DNA from: Phoronis australis
Lineage: Eukaryota > Phoronida > Phoronidae
Length of the DNA stretch: 64,000 nt
Reading direction: 5' to 3'
Assembly (NCBI GenBank): GCA_002633005.1
Contig: NMRA01000370.1
Span: 314,229-378,228, forward strand
Under the pieces are notes generated by a model, which worked only from the letters and a program-made list of their open reading frames with translations, was not told where the DNA came from and made no database searches. Both the position numbers and the translations under genes were made by a program. Each line of letters begins with the position of its first letter. Positions within the stretch are counted from its first letter, which is position 1. Below, piece by piece: positions 35,464 through 47,380 of the stretch.

Positions 35464-35647
35464 AAGTACTATAAGACTTGCCTAAATTTTCTAGAATCTT
35501 TTAGCGCAAATGTAATATGCTAAAGCTGCTTTTGCCACGCTTAGCAGGCTAAAAATGAACTTTAAACTATGCTTTTATACGTGTGATTTTATTACAGAGG
35601 ACTAAGTGCACCCCAGTATTTCTACGAGGTCAAACACACAAATATAT

Positions 35648-35814
35648 ATAGGTTATTCCACATACATAGGAATACTACTGCCATATCCTGTCTCAAATTC
35701 AATTCTTCTAGGAATGTCCCAAAGTGACCAAAGGTCGAGTCGGGATATTTCCAGATGAAATGAATTCGAGATACGATACCTCAGTAGTATTCCTATGTAT
35801 GAAGAATAACCTAT
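35648..35814. mobile_element. 167-bp palindromic MITE
   Basis: The left arm ATAGGTTATTCCACATACAT continues AGGAATACTAC; the right arm is its inverse, GTAGTATTCCTATGTATGAA then GAATAACCTAT. The arms (about 80 bp each) pair nearly to the centre, giving a hairpin with almost no loop. It lies 185 bp from the MITE at 35019-35463. Confidence 0.8.
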
Positions 35815-36636
35815 TCACCCCATGTATATGAACTTAGTTGCATCTTGGCGACAATATCTCGTTGGCATGTGCTTCCGTTTTATATCACATGGAGTCACCG
35901 AAACATTATCTATCCCACACCGACAAGATTATCTGTGAAAGTGTTGAATAACCAGAAATGTTTTATTTCAAAACAAAACAAATTGGTAAGAATTTTCAGT
36001 TTGTGAAATATACAAGTTAAAGCACTGACCCGTACAATAATATCAAGTTTGTCAGAAACTTAGAAACAATCCACCCAGGAATATAAAAATTGAAACATAA
36101 AAACACAGAACAGTTGTGCAGCATTGCGTCATTTCTAAGCTTCCTTGGTCTATTTTCGTGTCTTCGCCACTGTACTGTAAATAACAATAGATACATTTCC
36201 CCGAGTTGATCACAGCACTGGGAAATAACGGTGGAAACTGTACTGATTTGCTGAACTTGAGGTTAGGACTGTATCGCAAAAAGCAGATTTTACGCTACCA
36301 GCGAGGGAGAGTTGAGGAACGCTGCCAGTAGACGATCAGTAAAAAACACATACTTGATACTAAGGTCGCAATTTCCTGTAAACACCTTAGCTCTTGGTTT
36401 AGATATAGTGTGCATCCATAATGAAATGTTTTCGTTGGATTTACGTATATTAGATACTAAAGCGCAACTATTCTTTACACACTTAGCTCACAATCCAAAC
36501 TCGGTCAGCTTGGGATAAAAACTCCATTTTCTAGTTATTATATGGGTTGGAGCACAAACTGCCAGAATTGGATGTGATGTACAGTATGCACTGGGCGATT
36601 ATCGAAAAAACACCCTTAACATTCAACATTCATTTG

Positions 36637-36840
36637 TTAAGCAGTGTTCAGACAAACTAAACCTGGTTGTAACTCTTCCACAGTTGTAACTATTACGTAA
36701 TCACTACCTTTCACACCAACACATAACACTGTAGGGTTTTTACTCACACCAATAAGTAGCTCAGTGTGATCGTTTCCGATGACGTTAACACCAGCGCCAC
36801 CTACAGACAGAATTACAACTTTTACAACTGCTTTGCTCAT
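36637..36840 (-). CDS. Unidentified 67-codon open frame, possible first exon
   Basis: The frame is MSKAVVKVVILSVGGAGVNV, then GVSKNPTVLCVGVKG and TTVEELQPG. Its composition (Val/Gly-rich, balanced charges, alternating hydrophobic pattern suggesting beta strands) looks more protein-like than the neighbouring frames. A weak donor, CAG|GTTTAG, could follow QPG near 36658. I do not recognise the family. It could be a small single-exon gene, a first exon, or chance. Confidence 0.35.
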   Translation of the reverse strand: MSKAVVKVVILSVGGAGVNVIGNDHTELLIGVSKNPTVLCVGVKGSDYVIVTTVEELQPGLVCLNTA

Positions 36841-38339
36841 GCTGACTGAACGATCATAATCTCTCGCTAAACCAATGTCACAGAGGATTATAACCGCACT
36901 ACAGATACTTTAAAAATGGTTTCAAAGAGTTCAGATCAAGAGTTACTACCTTTAAATTGGTTTTAAAACTTATAATCACTTTGGTGCAACCAGGGTATAA
37001 GAGTATAAAGATGAAATATAGTAAATACACCACCTGTTCGTTGGTGAAGCAAATATACACAAAATGGGTAATTTACAGGAAAAATACTCTCAAATGATAG
37101 GCCCAGCACCTGCTGTTTTGCCAGAGCAAATTGAACTAAATTAAATTTACAGATGTCAACTTTGGACATGACCTATTAAAAATATTGTTTGCTCTAGTTT
37201 GTTTTGAGGACCATGACCACATGAACCCTTAAGGTGTCCATAAACCCAGCCTTCAACCATAATACCAACGACTGACTTTGACCACTTACTCCTATGAAAT
37301 TGGAGTCAAATTGTTCCAATGGGAATGACTCAGGGCTTCCAAACAACTGGTTATTCCTTCAGACCAAGGTTACAAAATTTCAGGTCACAAGGTGACGATG
37401 TGACCTGACATTTTATGACCTTAGTCTGAAGAAACAACAAGCTGTCAGTCCCACCCCCCCCAACACAAAGATCACTGCTGAACTGAGTAAGGAACAACAT
37501 ATAAGATCAATTTATAACACTAGATGGCCTAAATCAAAAGATGAATCTTGACAGAAAGCAATAGGTATAATGTCACTTTAAATACTGACGTTATGCGAAA
37601 TTCTTCAACTGGCCTTGAAAATACTCAGTTCTGATATGTTAAACTCATCAAGTTGAGTTTCTGGGAATTGTAAAACTATTCGAGGTGAGCTCTGAGGTAC
37701 ATTTGGGGAATAGTTCAATAGAGGAGTGAAGGCCAATAGCTGGTGAGGTGTCAGTAGGTAACTAGACACTCATCCATCACAATTTGAGAGAAATTAACTG
37801 GAAATGAAATGTCCAGGGGCTTTCTATCATTCACTTAACTGCATGAGCCCCAGCATGTAGCAGCCTACTAATGGCTGACAGACAGAAGTGCACCAAAAAT
37901 GCATTTTGGATTGCATTATGCACTTAGTGGAGCGCCAGTAATTTGCAGCAATTTCATTCAATAAGAGGGCTAGTTATCTAAATGGAAAAGAAGCAAATTA
38001 AATTGTCGGCAAAAATCATGCCACACTTCTGGATATCCATTACTCTAGTAAGATTAAAGATGACGATTCGCGGAAAAACCATTTAATGAAAGCCTGGATG
38101 GGAGAACTAGAAACACACCGAATTACACGGGTTTTGATCATAAATGCAATTTTCAGTTTCCGCTTGAGTGGCACATCACCACTCCCTGAGCAACACTGTG
38201 CTCGGTTTGTACTGAGCATTGCTGGGTTTGTAACAGCCAGGGCACCGCAGAATATTGATATGCACCCACAGTGTGCATCGCATCGCATATAGCGCACATA
38301 CTAAATGGAGCAATGCTCGTAAACTTAACATAGCATCTA
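36841..38339. other. Spacer with a 75-bp hairpin
   Basis: 37357-37431 is an inverted repeat: CTTCAGACCAAGGTTACAAA ... TTTTATGACCTTAGTCTGAA, with GGTCAC/GTGACC nearer the centre. About 38086-38300 has several overlapping open frames on both strands, none recognisable. No other feature was seen. Confidence 0.45.
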
Positions 38340-39830
38340 GGGGTGCAAGCAGGCCCATAAAAAACTGGCACTGGAGGCACAGTCGTAGTCAGATACGTCA
38401 AAACATCATCTGTTGCCGTGTTCTTAGAAATGCACTTGTCAAATTTCATAAAGATCTAGCAGGGAGAAAGTGCTGAGGATGCAAAAAAATGCAAAAGTGC
38501 CACTAGGAAGCGCAACAGTAGTCAAACTGTCCAGAAATCGTTAACAATACTCTTCCCACTAGGAACACAGACACCAATTTTCATAAAAATTCTTAGAGTG
38601 CTTTGGCCGATAGAGAGGTAAACAGCTAAAAACAAACGGACTAAAACATAATAAAAACTGGTCATTGGGAGGCGCACATAAATCCATCTGAAAACAAAAA
38701 GGTGTTATCGCCTCATTAATAGAAGCCAGAGTATTTGCTAAATTTCATAAAAATCCACCACGGAACTCCAAAGATAAAGGAAACTGGAGAAAAATAAATT
38801 GCCACAAGGGGGCACAGTTGGAGTCAGAACCATCCAAACGTCGTCATCATCCGTTGAGTGAAACCTTCATACAAACATCCTTGCCAAATTTAACGATCTT
38901 GCAGAGGATTTAGGAGATGCAGCCACAACCGCAATGAAAACAGAACCACAGCAGTCAACAATGTCCAAAAATCTTCGTCACATGTCCTCTTCCCATTGAG
39001 AAGATATGTGTCAATTTTCATAATCATCTAGGAGTGGTTTGGCTGACAGAGAGTCGGGCACCAAAAATAAATTACAAATAATAAAAACAGCCACTAGGTG
39101 GCGTGCCCTACTTCAAATCCATCGGAAAACATAAAAATATCATCGCTTCGTTAAAAATAGTCTATTCACCAAATTTCATAAAAACCTATCCTCGAACTCT
39201 AAAGAAATAGAGGAAAACGGAAAAAATAAAATTGCCACTACGGGAACAACAGTTGCTACATTCGTCCAAAAGTCTGTCACTTGACTTGTCTGACTCTCAT
39301 GACTTGCCATATTTAACAAAGATCCAGCAGAGGGTTTAGGAGATACAGCCATGCATGAAAAAAAACTGCCACTAGGAGGAGCCACGGTAGTCAGAGCTAT
39401 ATGAAAATCATCTTCAGCCGTCCTCTAAATCCCAGTAGGAACATATCAGTCAATATTTATAATCATCCTTACAGTGATTTGGCCTATACAGGGGCAGATG
39501 GCAAAAACAGACGAAAACAGTAAAAAAGGCCACTAGGTGGTGCAAAATGAGTTGTTCGCTTGAAAACATGAAGGTGGCGTGATCTTCTTGAGAGATACCG
39601 GTTTGCCAAATTTCATCAAAATCTCTTAAGGAACCCCAAAGATACAGAGGCAAACATAATAAAAAACTAAAATTGCCACTAAGGGCACACTAGTAGTGGG
39701 ATCAGTCCAAAAATTCACTCATAATGTCGTATCCATAACTGCAAAATTTCATGAACATACAATTCAAGGGGTTTTGGAGATACAACAGCTGAGACACCGG
39801 ATGGACAGACAGTGATAATGGCATAATGTC
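38340..39830 (+). repeat. Higher-order tandem array with CTCF-like core motifs
   Basis: About 3.3 units of roughly 435 bp, each made of three diverged sub-monomers of roughly 145 bp in the order C-A-B. Each sub-monomer has a 'gccac' core. Good CTCF-like cores (consensus CCASYAGRKGGCRS) are at 38802 (CCACAAGGGGGCAC), 39091 (CCACTAGGTGGCGT) and 39530 (CCACTAGGTGGTGC). Weaker ones are at 38367, 38500, 38662, 39235, 39369 and 39676, all on the plus strand. Between cores lie recurring phrases: AAATTTCATAAAAATC, GGAGATACAGCCA, CTCTTCCCA(C/T)T and GAAAACATGAAGG. The array ends with ACACCGGATGGACAGACAG. The element class is unknown. Confidence 0.75.
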
Positions 39831-42451
39831 ATGAATGTCCATGAATTTCTTCAAAATGCGACTAGCTTTGTAAAAGTTATGGCAAAATCCAGAAGGAAAG
39901 ATATCTAAAAAACTAAGTTTGGAAAAGTGAAAATTTAATTATTTTACAGAATATCAGCTTGCACTAAATTTTAGGCAATACTGACGAATCAGGTCATATT
40001 TGAGAAATATGATGAACACCAAAACTGCCCAAATTGCCACATTGATTTTTTCTTGCTTTGATATAATTTCCGTCATTCACAGATATTTCAAGTGGATTTT
40101 ATGAATGAACCATTTGGCTATCTCATTAAAAACAATCTTATATCTACAGCATGATGTCCTAACAGCGAACTGTTTGTAGCATAGAAAATTTGTCTATCAA
40201 CAGCTAACGCCACCTGAAGGTGAAAGCAGTGAGTCATACACTTTGAGCAAGTGTATTAGAAGACATAGAATCTAATTTTGGACTTTTATTTAACTGGCCA
40301 CTAAGTGGTCCAAATCAAAGCTTCTTCGACCAAACAAGGGTTAATGCTGCATAAAGCAGGGCAGCTCTTAACAAGTGTATCTTCATACAAAGATCCATTA
40401 GGTCTTTTAAGAATACTTCCTCTGCCTCACAGGAAAACTACAGGACACATGTCAAGGCTAAAACAACAAACTGTTTAAATGTGATTGATTTACTTGCCAA
40501 CAGATTCTATTTTGATGAAAAAAGATAAAAAAAAAACAACTTCCAAGCAAGTCTGATACAAACAAAACCAATAATTGTGGTAAGCAAAGTGTCAAAAGGG
40601 GTTGCTATAAACCCATTAAATAACAATTTCCCTAAAGAACTTCTAAACAATTGGGGCAATTTTTCTTGCTTTGTGTATCTGAAACAATAGGCGGTAAAAC
40701 ACAGATATTTTTTGCAGGGAAAAGAGTTGATTAGAGTGAAGCTTGACAGAGATCTTAAGAACAGAAAAGGCTTTACGATACCTAGTAAAGTCACATAATA
40801 TCAAACCACAGCACAACTGTGCAGTATTTACACTAGATTAATACAGAAGATTTGTGTAACTGGTGACAACTGCTCCTTGAAATTTAGCTGTCAGTGACAA
40901 CATGCACATTTGCTATGGAATAACAGTAAACCTTCAGACTAGAAAATCGCTGGCAAGCGAAACTCACATTAAAGTCAGTTAATGAGCTCATTATCGATGC
41001 TAAGATAAAATCATTGAATTAAGAAATTTCCTAATGACTAACGACATGAAAATTAAGAAATAAAAAGTCAATACAGAATAGGCTAGCCTTTGGCATGAAC
41101 ATTTGACTGAGTCTAGTTTCTGACCCAATCATGTAGTTTCCTGCTTGTCCAATAGATACCGCCACCTCATAGACCAAGTGCAACTCTCAGGGAACAGGGG
41201 GTTGAGTGACAACAAAATCAAGTGGAAAGTCAGGGGTTTGAAAAATACTGTTTGTCTAATTTACTTGGTTACAGACAATACAGAAAATTCTAAAGTTTGG
41301 AACAATGAAAAATTAGTTATTTTCTTCTAAATTAGAGCTTGTACAAACTTTTGCAAATAGCGCGCATGGTTAAGTTTCCCTCAAAATACAATTTCCTCAA
41401 GAGGATGGCTAAGAGCAAAAATGACAGGTAATTACTATTAAGGGCATAAAATTCTAAGCTTAGCCACCTAACTAAATGTCCTAGTAATTCCTCATCATAA
41501 GTCATCGGGAATGGCTCAAGTTGCTGCTGTTACCATGGTGACTTTTGGGTCATTTTGTCTGAATACACTTGGGTATGCTATAGGCAATGTCCCAAATTGT
41601 AGAATTAGAATCAACGACAAATGATCATTCACCTCAATGTTACGCACCATAGGGCCCCTATTTTCTAAGATTTCAAGAACAGCCAAGTCTATTCAGACTT
41701 TGTAACGATACAAAACACAATGCTGTTATTTCGGAAATATCATGAATTACAAAAATTGCCGATCTGTGCCAGTCTTCAGGGTGAATCGACAAAATTAGAT
41801 TTCAATTTGAATTTCCATGTCCCAAGTTTTAGAGACTATTCCTAACTAGAGATTTGTTACTGTGATCCTGTGTAGATGCATTCACAATGATATGTGATGC
41901 TGTTGCAATAACAAATGCTGTGTTATGTTATGTTATGTTACAATAACATTACAAAGCATTACAATAACATAACAAAAGGTCAAGTTACGAAATGGCTTTT
42001 GGCTAGGATCAAAGTGGGATGTTGCAGCCAAGTTAACAAGTAGTTAGGGAGATTCACTTATTGAATACACTGTCCTGTCAGATGCCTAATGATTCGCAGC
42101 ATTTATGAGGGGAAAAGAGTAGAGCTATAAAAAATGTCAAATATCACTAGATATTAGAATACAGTTGTCAGCCAATCCAAAAACCAGCTGCCGATACCAA
42201 CCGACTTGAATATAACTCAAATGTTTGTGTCAAACATACTGGCCAACAATATTCACGCACAGATGGCATTAATTCATAACCAGTAGCGCCATTTCCTCCT
42301 TATTGCAATAATTCTTCACTTACTTCGCACAAAACTAAATGAAAAAATTTATTTTTTTTATTTTTCAAAGGTCCATTACTTTACTGAAAATAATAAAAAC
42401 TTTACCGAACGTTACCTTAATTGACATCTAAACACCATAAGCAACACTAAT
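39831..42451. other. Spacer, no gene seen
   Basis: It contains one isolated 'ggccactaagtggtcc' (about 40297), a TGTTA pentamer run (about 41922-41940) followed by its inverse, and AT-rich unique-looking sequence. The minus-strand frame at 40507-40794 is hydrophobic, but in a low-complexity AT-rich context with no splice signals I trust. Confidence 0.35.
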
Positions 42452-44114
42452 AATAGAAACCTGCACTATAATGAGTCCCCATGGAGCAAAATGCAAAAAT
42501 CGTAAAGTTTACGACATGAATAATGCATTTACGCAGATTGCAGATTACCGCTATCGTTAACCGGTGGCTCTAGAAAGGCATTAATCCATCTCCTTGGTGT
42601 TCTTGAGGAAATAATTGCATGTGAACAATAGAAATGCAGTTTAACCAATCACAATGCCAATTACAACCTCGTTCAAAATGCGTGATCAACTCAGCACGTG
42701 CCCAACAGATACATTTAGGTTTAGAAGACGGGAAACAATTTGACTGAGACACCAGTCAACATGGTCAGGAAGTGATGTTTACCATAGGCCTGTGTCCTCA
42801 GTGATTCAGGGACTGGGCTTTTAAAAATCATAGGGGTAATAAAACAATTGTTTTCTCAGCCAGGACCATAAACCTTTTATTAAGCTGTTTCATTATACAG
42901 TCCAACTGGGACAGTTGTATAACTAAAAGCAGAGTTCACAAAGAAGTACTTTCACTGACCTTGCATGTGCGCACCCAGCCTAAAATATAAGGGGGCTAAA
43001 ATTTGTCGGTATGCGGACCTTTTACTGAAAAAAAACAGCAAGGACTAAAAAAATGGGGCCACTAGGTTCAGGCCTGGGAATTGTGCATCCGCGCCGGATT
43101 CCTGTGGACTTTTGTCCCGTTTACTCAGACTTTTTGTTTCACTGAGGTGGACCTTTTTGCTCAATTCGCCAAATTGGGGGTCTCGTTCAAGCCCCTCCAA
43201 CCTGGGTGCGCCCATGCCTTGCATGGCAATTTCAATATTGCTGTGTGAACAACACTGTTGATTTACAATGGTTTGCAAAATTCTAAACCACTATGCAAAC
43301 GTTACCCTGTCCAAGCTCAAAATGAATGACTTAGGAAAGCTTGTGGCACACGATTAAAATAGAAGTACAATACTAATGTTTGACAAAATATAATCACTTC
43401 AATATTACACTTAACCGCCCATCCCCTACTTTAGGTAGATTTTCGATTTAACCGTTCACTGCTCGGTATAAACGCCCCTCTGCAATTTCTGAAGATTTCC
43501 AGTTAAGCGTCCACCTGTCGGTTAAGTGCCCATCCCCAACTTTTGAAGATTGATGCCTACGCGCCCTGTAATAAGGAAACGCGTGATTACCCATTTTTAG
43601 ATAAAAATTGATAACAAAGAGTCAGCAACGACAGCGTCAAAGACGGTGGTTCGGCAATGTGAATTATAATACAAGTAACAAATTATTGTCCCAGGTCATG
43701 GATTTGTTTCAAAATGTAATACTTTGAACGCTTTGTCACTTTATTTTCTTCCCATGATTGCAAAAGTGAGAACCCGCCAGCTTCAATACCTACGATTTCA
43801 GCGAAGCCATCCAGCCACGCTAAGTTTAGTCTGCAGTGCTCAAGTTAAAACATATATTCAAAAAAAATAAAGCCAGATAAATGTGACAGTGGTCTTACCA
43901 ACACTCCTAATTTGCTTTAGGTGGGAAGCTCTCGGAGTTTGAAGTAACCTTAACTTTGTGAATATTGTTTCCATCTATAATTTAGCCCTCCCGAGTAATT
44001 TTGTTTCTTCATTGGCGAGTTTCAGCCGGAACAAAATACTTCCCATTGGTGTCTGAAATATCTATGATGTAGGCTGACTGAAAATTGGCAGTAGTGGGGC
44101 AGGGGATGAACCCC
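42452..44114 (+). repeat. Duplicated 1.66-kb block, copy 1
   Basis: It starts AATAGAAACCTGCACTATAA and ends GGGGCAGGGGATGAACCCC at 44114, directly before N44115. Copy 2 at 44116-45789 repeats it in the same orientation with about 2 percent substitutions and a few indels. The block contains the 9-bp-TSD MITE at 42968-43216 and a run of 'aaccgccc'/'aacgcccc' motifs (43410-43570). Confidence 0.9.
42968..43216. mobile_element. 249-bp MITE with a perfect 9-bp flanking repeat
   Basis: CCTTGCATG occurs at 42959-42967 and again at 43217-43225. The ends are TGCGCACCCAG and CTGGGTGCGCCCATG, inverted. Related sequence near 47255-47375 begins ATGGGCGCACCCAGCC, which suggests that CATG may belong to the element, making the target repeat shorter. 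Contents include GCCTAAAATATAAGGGGGCT and no coding frame. A hAT-, P- or MULE-like origin cannot be separated. Confidence 0.7.
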
Positions 44115-44115
44115 N
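44115..44115. other. Single-N assembly gap at the duplication junction
   Basis: The N lies exactly between the last base of copy 1 and the first base of copy 2 of the 1.66-kb block. Other single Ns are at 7012 (after a G run), 31199 (before a duplicated 153-bp segment) and 44901 (after a C run). Confidence 0.95.
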
Positions 44116-45789
44116 AATAGAAACCTGCACTATAATGATTCCCCATGGAGCACAATGCAAAAATCGTAAAGTTTACGACATGAATAATGCATTTACGCAG
44201 ATTGCAGATTACCGCTATCGTTAACCGGTGGCTCTAGAAAGGCATTAATCCATTTCCTTGGTGTTCTTGAGAAAATAATTGCATGTAAACTATAGAAATG
44301 CAGTTTAACCAATCACAACGCCAATTACAACCTCGTTCAAAATGCGTGATCAACTCAGCGCGTGCCCAACAGATACGTTTAGGTTTAGAAGACGGGAAAC
44401 AATTTGACTGAGACACCAGTCAACATGGTCAGCAAGTGATGTTTACCATAGGCCTATGGACTGGAGGTCACAGGCTTTAATATGAACTCACACTGTGTCT
44501 TCAATGCTTCAGGGACTGGGCTATTAAAAATCATAGGGGTAATAAAACAATTGTTTTCTGAGCCAGGATCATAAACCTTTTATTAAGCTGTTTCATTATA
44601 CAGTCCAACTGGGACAGTTGTATAACTAAAAGCAGAGTTCACAGTACTTTCACTGACCTTGCATGCGTGCACCCAGCCTAAAATATAAGGGGGCTCAAAT
44701 TTGTCAGTATGCGGACATTTTACTAAAAAAACAGCAAGGACTAAAAAAATGGGGCCACTAGGTTCAGGCCTGCGAATTGTGCATCCGCGCCGGATTCCTG
44801 TGGACTTTTGTCCCGTTTACTCAGACTTTTTGTTTCACTGAGGTGGACCTTTTTGCTCAATTCGCCAAATTGGGGGTCTCGTTCAAGCCCCCCCCCCCCC
44901 NTTGCATGTCAATTTCAATATTGCAGTGTGAACAACACTCAATGGTTTGCAAAATTCTAAACCACTATGCAAACGTTACCCTGTCCAAGCTCAAAATGAA
45001 TGACTTAGGAAAGCTCGTGGCACACGATTACAATAGAAGTCCAATATTAACGTTTGACAAAGTATAATCACTTCAACATTACACTTAACCGCCCATCCCC
45101 TACTTTAGGTAGATTTTCGATTTAACCGTTCACTGCTCGGTATAAACGCCCCTCTGCAATTTCTGAAGATTTCCAGTTAAGCGTCCACCTGTCGGTTAAG
45201 TGCCCATCCCCAACTTTTGAAGATTGATGCCTACGCGCCCTGTAATAAGGAAACGCGTGATTACCCATTTTTAGATAAAAATTGATAACAAAGAGTCAGC
45301 AACGACAGCGTCAAAGACGGTGGTTCGGCAATGTGAATTATAATACAAGTAACAAATTATTGTCCCAGGTCATGGATTTGCTTCAAAATGTAATACTTTG
45401 AACGCTTTGTCACTTTATTTTCTTCCCATGATTGCAAAAGTGAGAACCCGCCAGCTTCAATACCTACGATTTCAGCGAAGCCATCTAGCCACGCTAAGTT
45501 TAGTCTGCAGTGCTCAAGTTAAAACATATATTCAAAAAAAAATAAAGCCAGATAAATGTGACAGTGGTCTTACCAACACTCCTAATTTGCTTTAGGTGGG
45601 AAGCTCTCGGAGTTTGAAGTAACCTTAACTTTGTGAATATTGTTTCCATCTATAATTTAGCCCTCCCGAGTAATTTTGTTTCTTCATTGGCGAGTTTCAG
45701 CCGGAACAAAATACTTCCCATTGGTGTCTGAAATATCTATGATGTAGGCTGACTGAAAATTGGCAGTAGTGGGGCAGGGGATGAACCCC
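44116..45789 (+). repeat. Duplicated 1.66-kb block, copy 2
   Basis: Same start and end phrases as 42452-44114. It contains its own gap (N44901) after a C run, where about 23 bp of the MITE end present in copy 1 are missing. Beyond 45789 the sequence continues uniquely (TCGGGCCTACGCC), while copy 1 is cut off at the N. Two alleles placed in tandem explain this better than a recent genomic duplication. Confidence 0.85.
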
Positions 45790-47199
45790 TCGGGCCTACG
45801 CCGCAAATTATCAGAGCTGAGACTTCACGTCGCAGTTTTGGGGAATGTTGGTTTTTTAAAACAGCAGGAGGCCCAAGTTCAGTGTCAAATAGACGCCCGG
45901 TCAGCTTAAACCTCCAGTCAAGCCCCTATACTCTTGTACTTTGTACTGTCACTGTTCTCTTTTGATGTGCGACTTTGGTGTGGACAGAGCGTGAGTTCAC
46001 CCGCTCTGGAGTGCAAGTTACCTTGACTGCATATGTGAGTGACAGGACTGACTCATATGCGTGTGCTCAACCCCGGAAAGAAGGTCTTGAGAATTTGTTT
46101 GCCGCTGTCTTATGCCATAAAAAATGAGACGCATGTTGAAACAGGCAGTAATATTACTTGCCGCCATTTCCAAGTCGCGATCGTTTGCGGGGATATTGCG
46201 TGCAAACAGCAGGACCGAATAGTGTCGCAATACGATATTGTAGGTAATATTATAATAGGATAATTTGGAAATTTTGCATGTAAAATAAAAATGTGTTTTT
46301 CCACCACAAAATTTGGTAAGTTGATCATTTAACAATGAATAGAAACATCACTGTTTTGTGCCGTTTTATCACATATGTATGCCGTGGTCCGTACATTGGA
46401 AATTCCTGAGGTTGCATATTACGACTAAATACAAGATGATCAAACTCTTGGCTCGCATCTTCAAAATTCAGGTCGTCAATGCGACCTGCAGCTCGTTATG
46501 CCTAGCGCCGAGTCCCAATTGCAACAATATCGACTCGGTAAGGACACTTTGCTGGATGGAACTCGTCAATAATTTAGTCGTATAACAAACCAATGAGCTA
46601 TATACATAGAGGTGACATGACTATACTCGCAAGCCAGACAACGCGTGATACGCGGTCCGCCATAATAATGATGAACGAAATGTAAACAAAAGCATGGTGG
46701 CCTTATGGAAGCCGGGGAATTTTCAGAATAAAATTTGAAATTTTAAATACCGTACTATCGAGGTTTTAAAATATGATTGGTAACATAAAGCAATGTAAAC
46801 ATGTGACCCACGCATTGCCTAAACAGTCAAGGCCGAGAAGACATAATTACTGGAAATCGCTGCCGTTATGGCCTGGGATCTCTTGCCGGTTTACAAATTA
46901 TACCGCATACTTTTATAATTGTTTATGCCTTTAATACCCACATGAGAATATAGTTCTTAACTCGTTTTGTTTTAGCTAAGCTTATAATTGTTAAGAACTT
47001 GATTATTTGTTTACAAGCCGGATTAAAGAGGATCAGCTGGAAAGGAGACACTCCCATCAACCATTGCATTCCTAAAATATACATGAAGTTAATTTTTGTC
47101 AGCTTTAGCCTAAAGAGATCATATTTAATGCCTCGGGTAATTTATGAACTTCCCCTCAACTTTGAAACAAGTTGAACTGAAATTTCGGTGGCAGATCCA
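45790..47199. other. Spacer with CpG-richer patch, possible promoter region
   Basis: 46000-46700 is richer in CpG than its surroundings and has several ATGGCGG-type starts on the minus strand (near 46175 and 46660). On the plus strand ATG at 46436 opens 34 codons to a fair donor (CTCG|GTAAGG at 46538). None of these encodes anything I recognise, so I do not call a gene. Confidence 0.3.
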
Positions 47200-47380
47200 G
47201 GATATCATAAGGGGGTGGGCCCAACATTTTGTCTCTGGGAATCGCACAAAGCACAACTGTATGGGCGCACCCAGCCTAAAATATAGGAGGGCTCGGAAAA
47301 AAAACAAAGAAATAGAAAACCCACTGTGCCGGCTATCTGACTTGGACAGTTGCAATCTGGTTTGAGCCCTCCCCCCCACA
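47200..47380. repeat. Copy of the GCGCACCCAG MITE family
   Basis: It starts near 47263 with ATGGGCGCACCCAGCCTAAA, then ATAGGAGGGCT, as in the MITE at 42968. The right end is poorly defined in a C-rich/CA-rich tract near 47365-47395. Confidence 0.5.

Noticed and set aside
38340-39830. CRISPR array
   Set aside because: Units are about 145/435 bp, diverged, without short identical repeats and unique spacers; the genome is eukaryotic.
42570-44416. Conserved protein suggested by near-identical minus-strand frames at 42570-42752 and 44234-44416
   Set aside because: The similarity comes from the whole 1.66-kb duplicated block and says nothing about coding.
46436-46537. Possible first coding exon (34 codons, donor CTCG|GTAAGG)
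   Set aside because: No recognisable protein, no conserved partner exon seen, and two frames look equally plausible; kept only as a note in the spacer entry.
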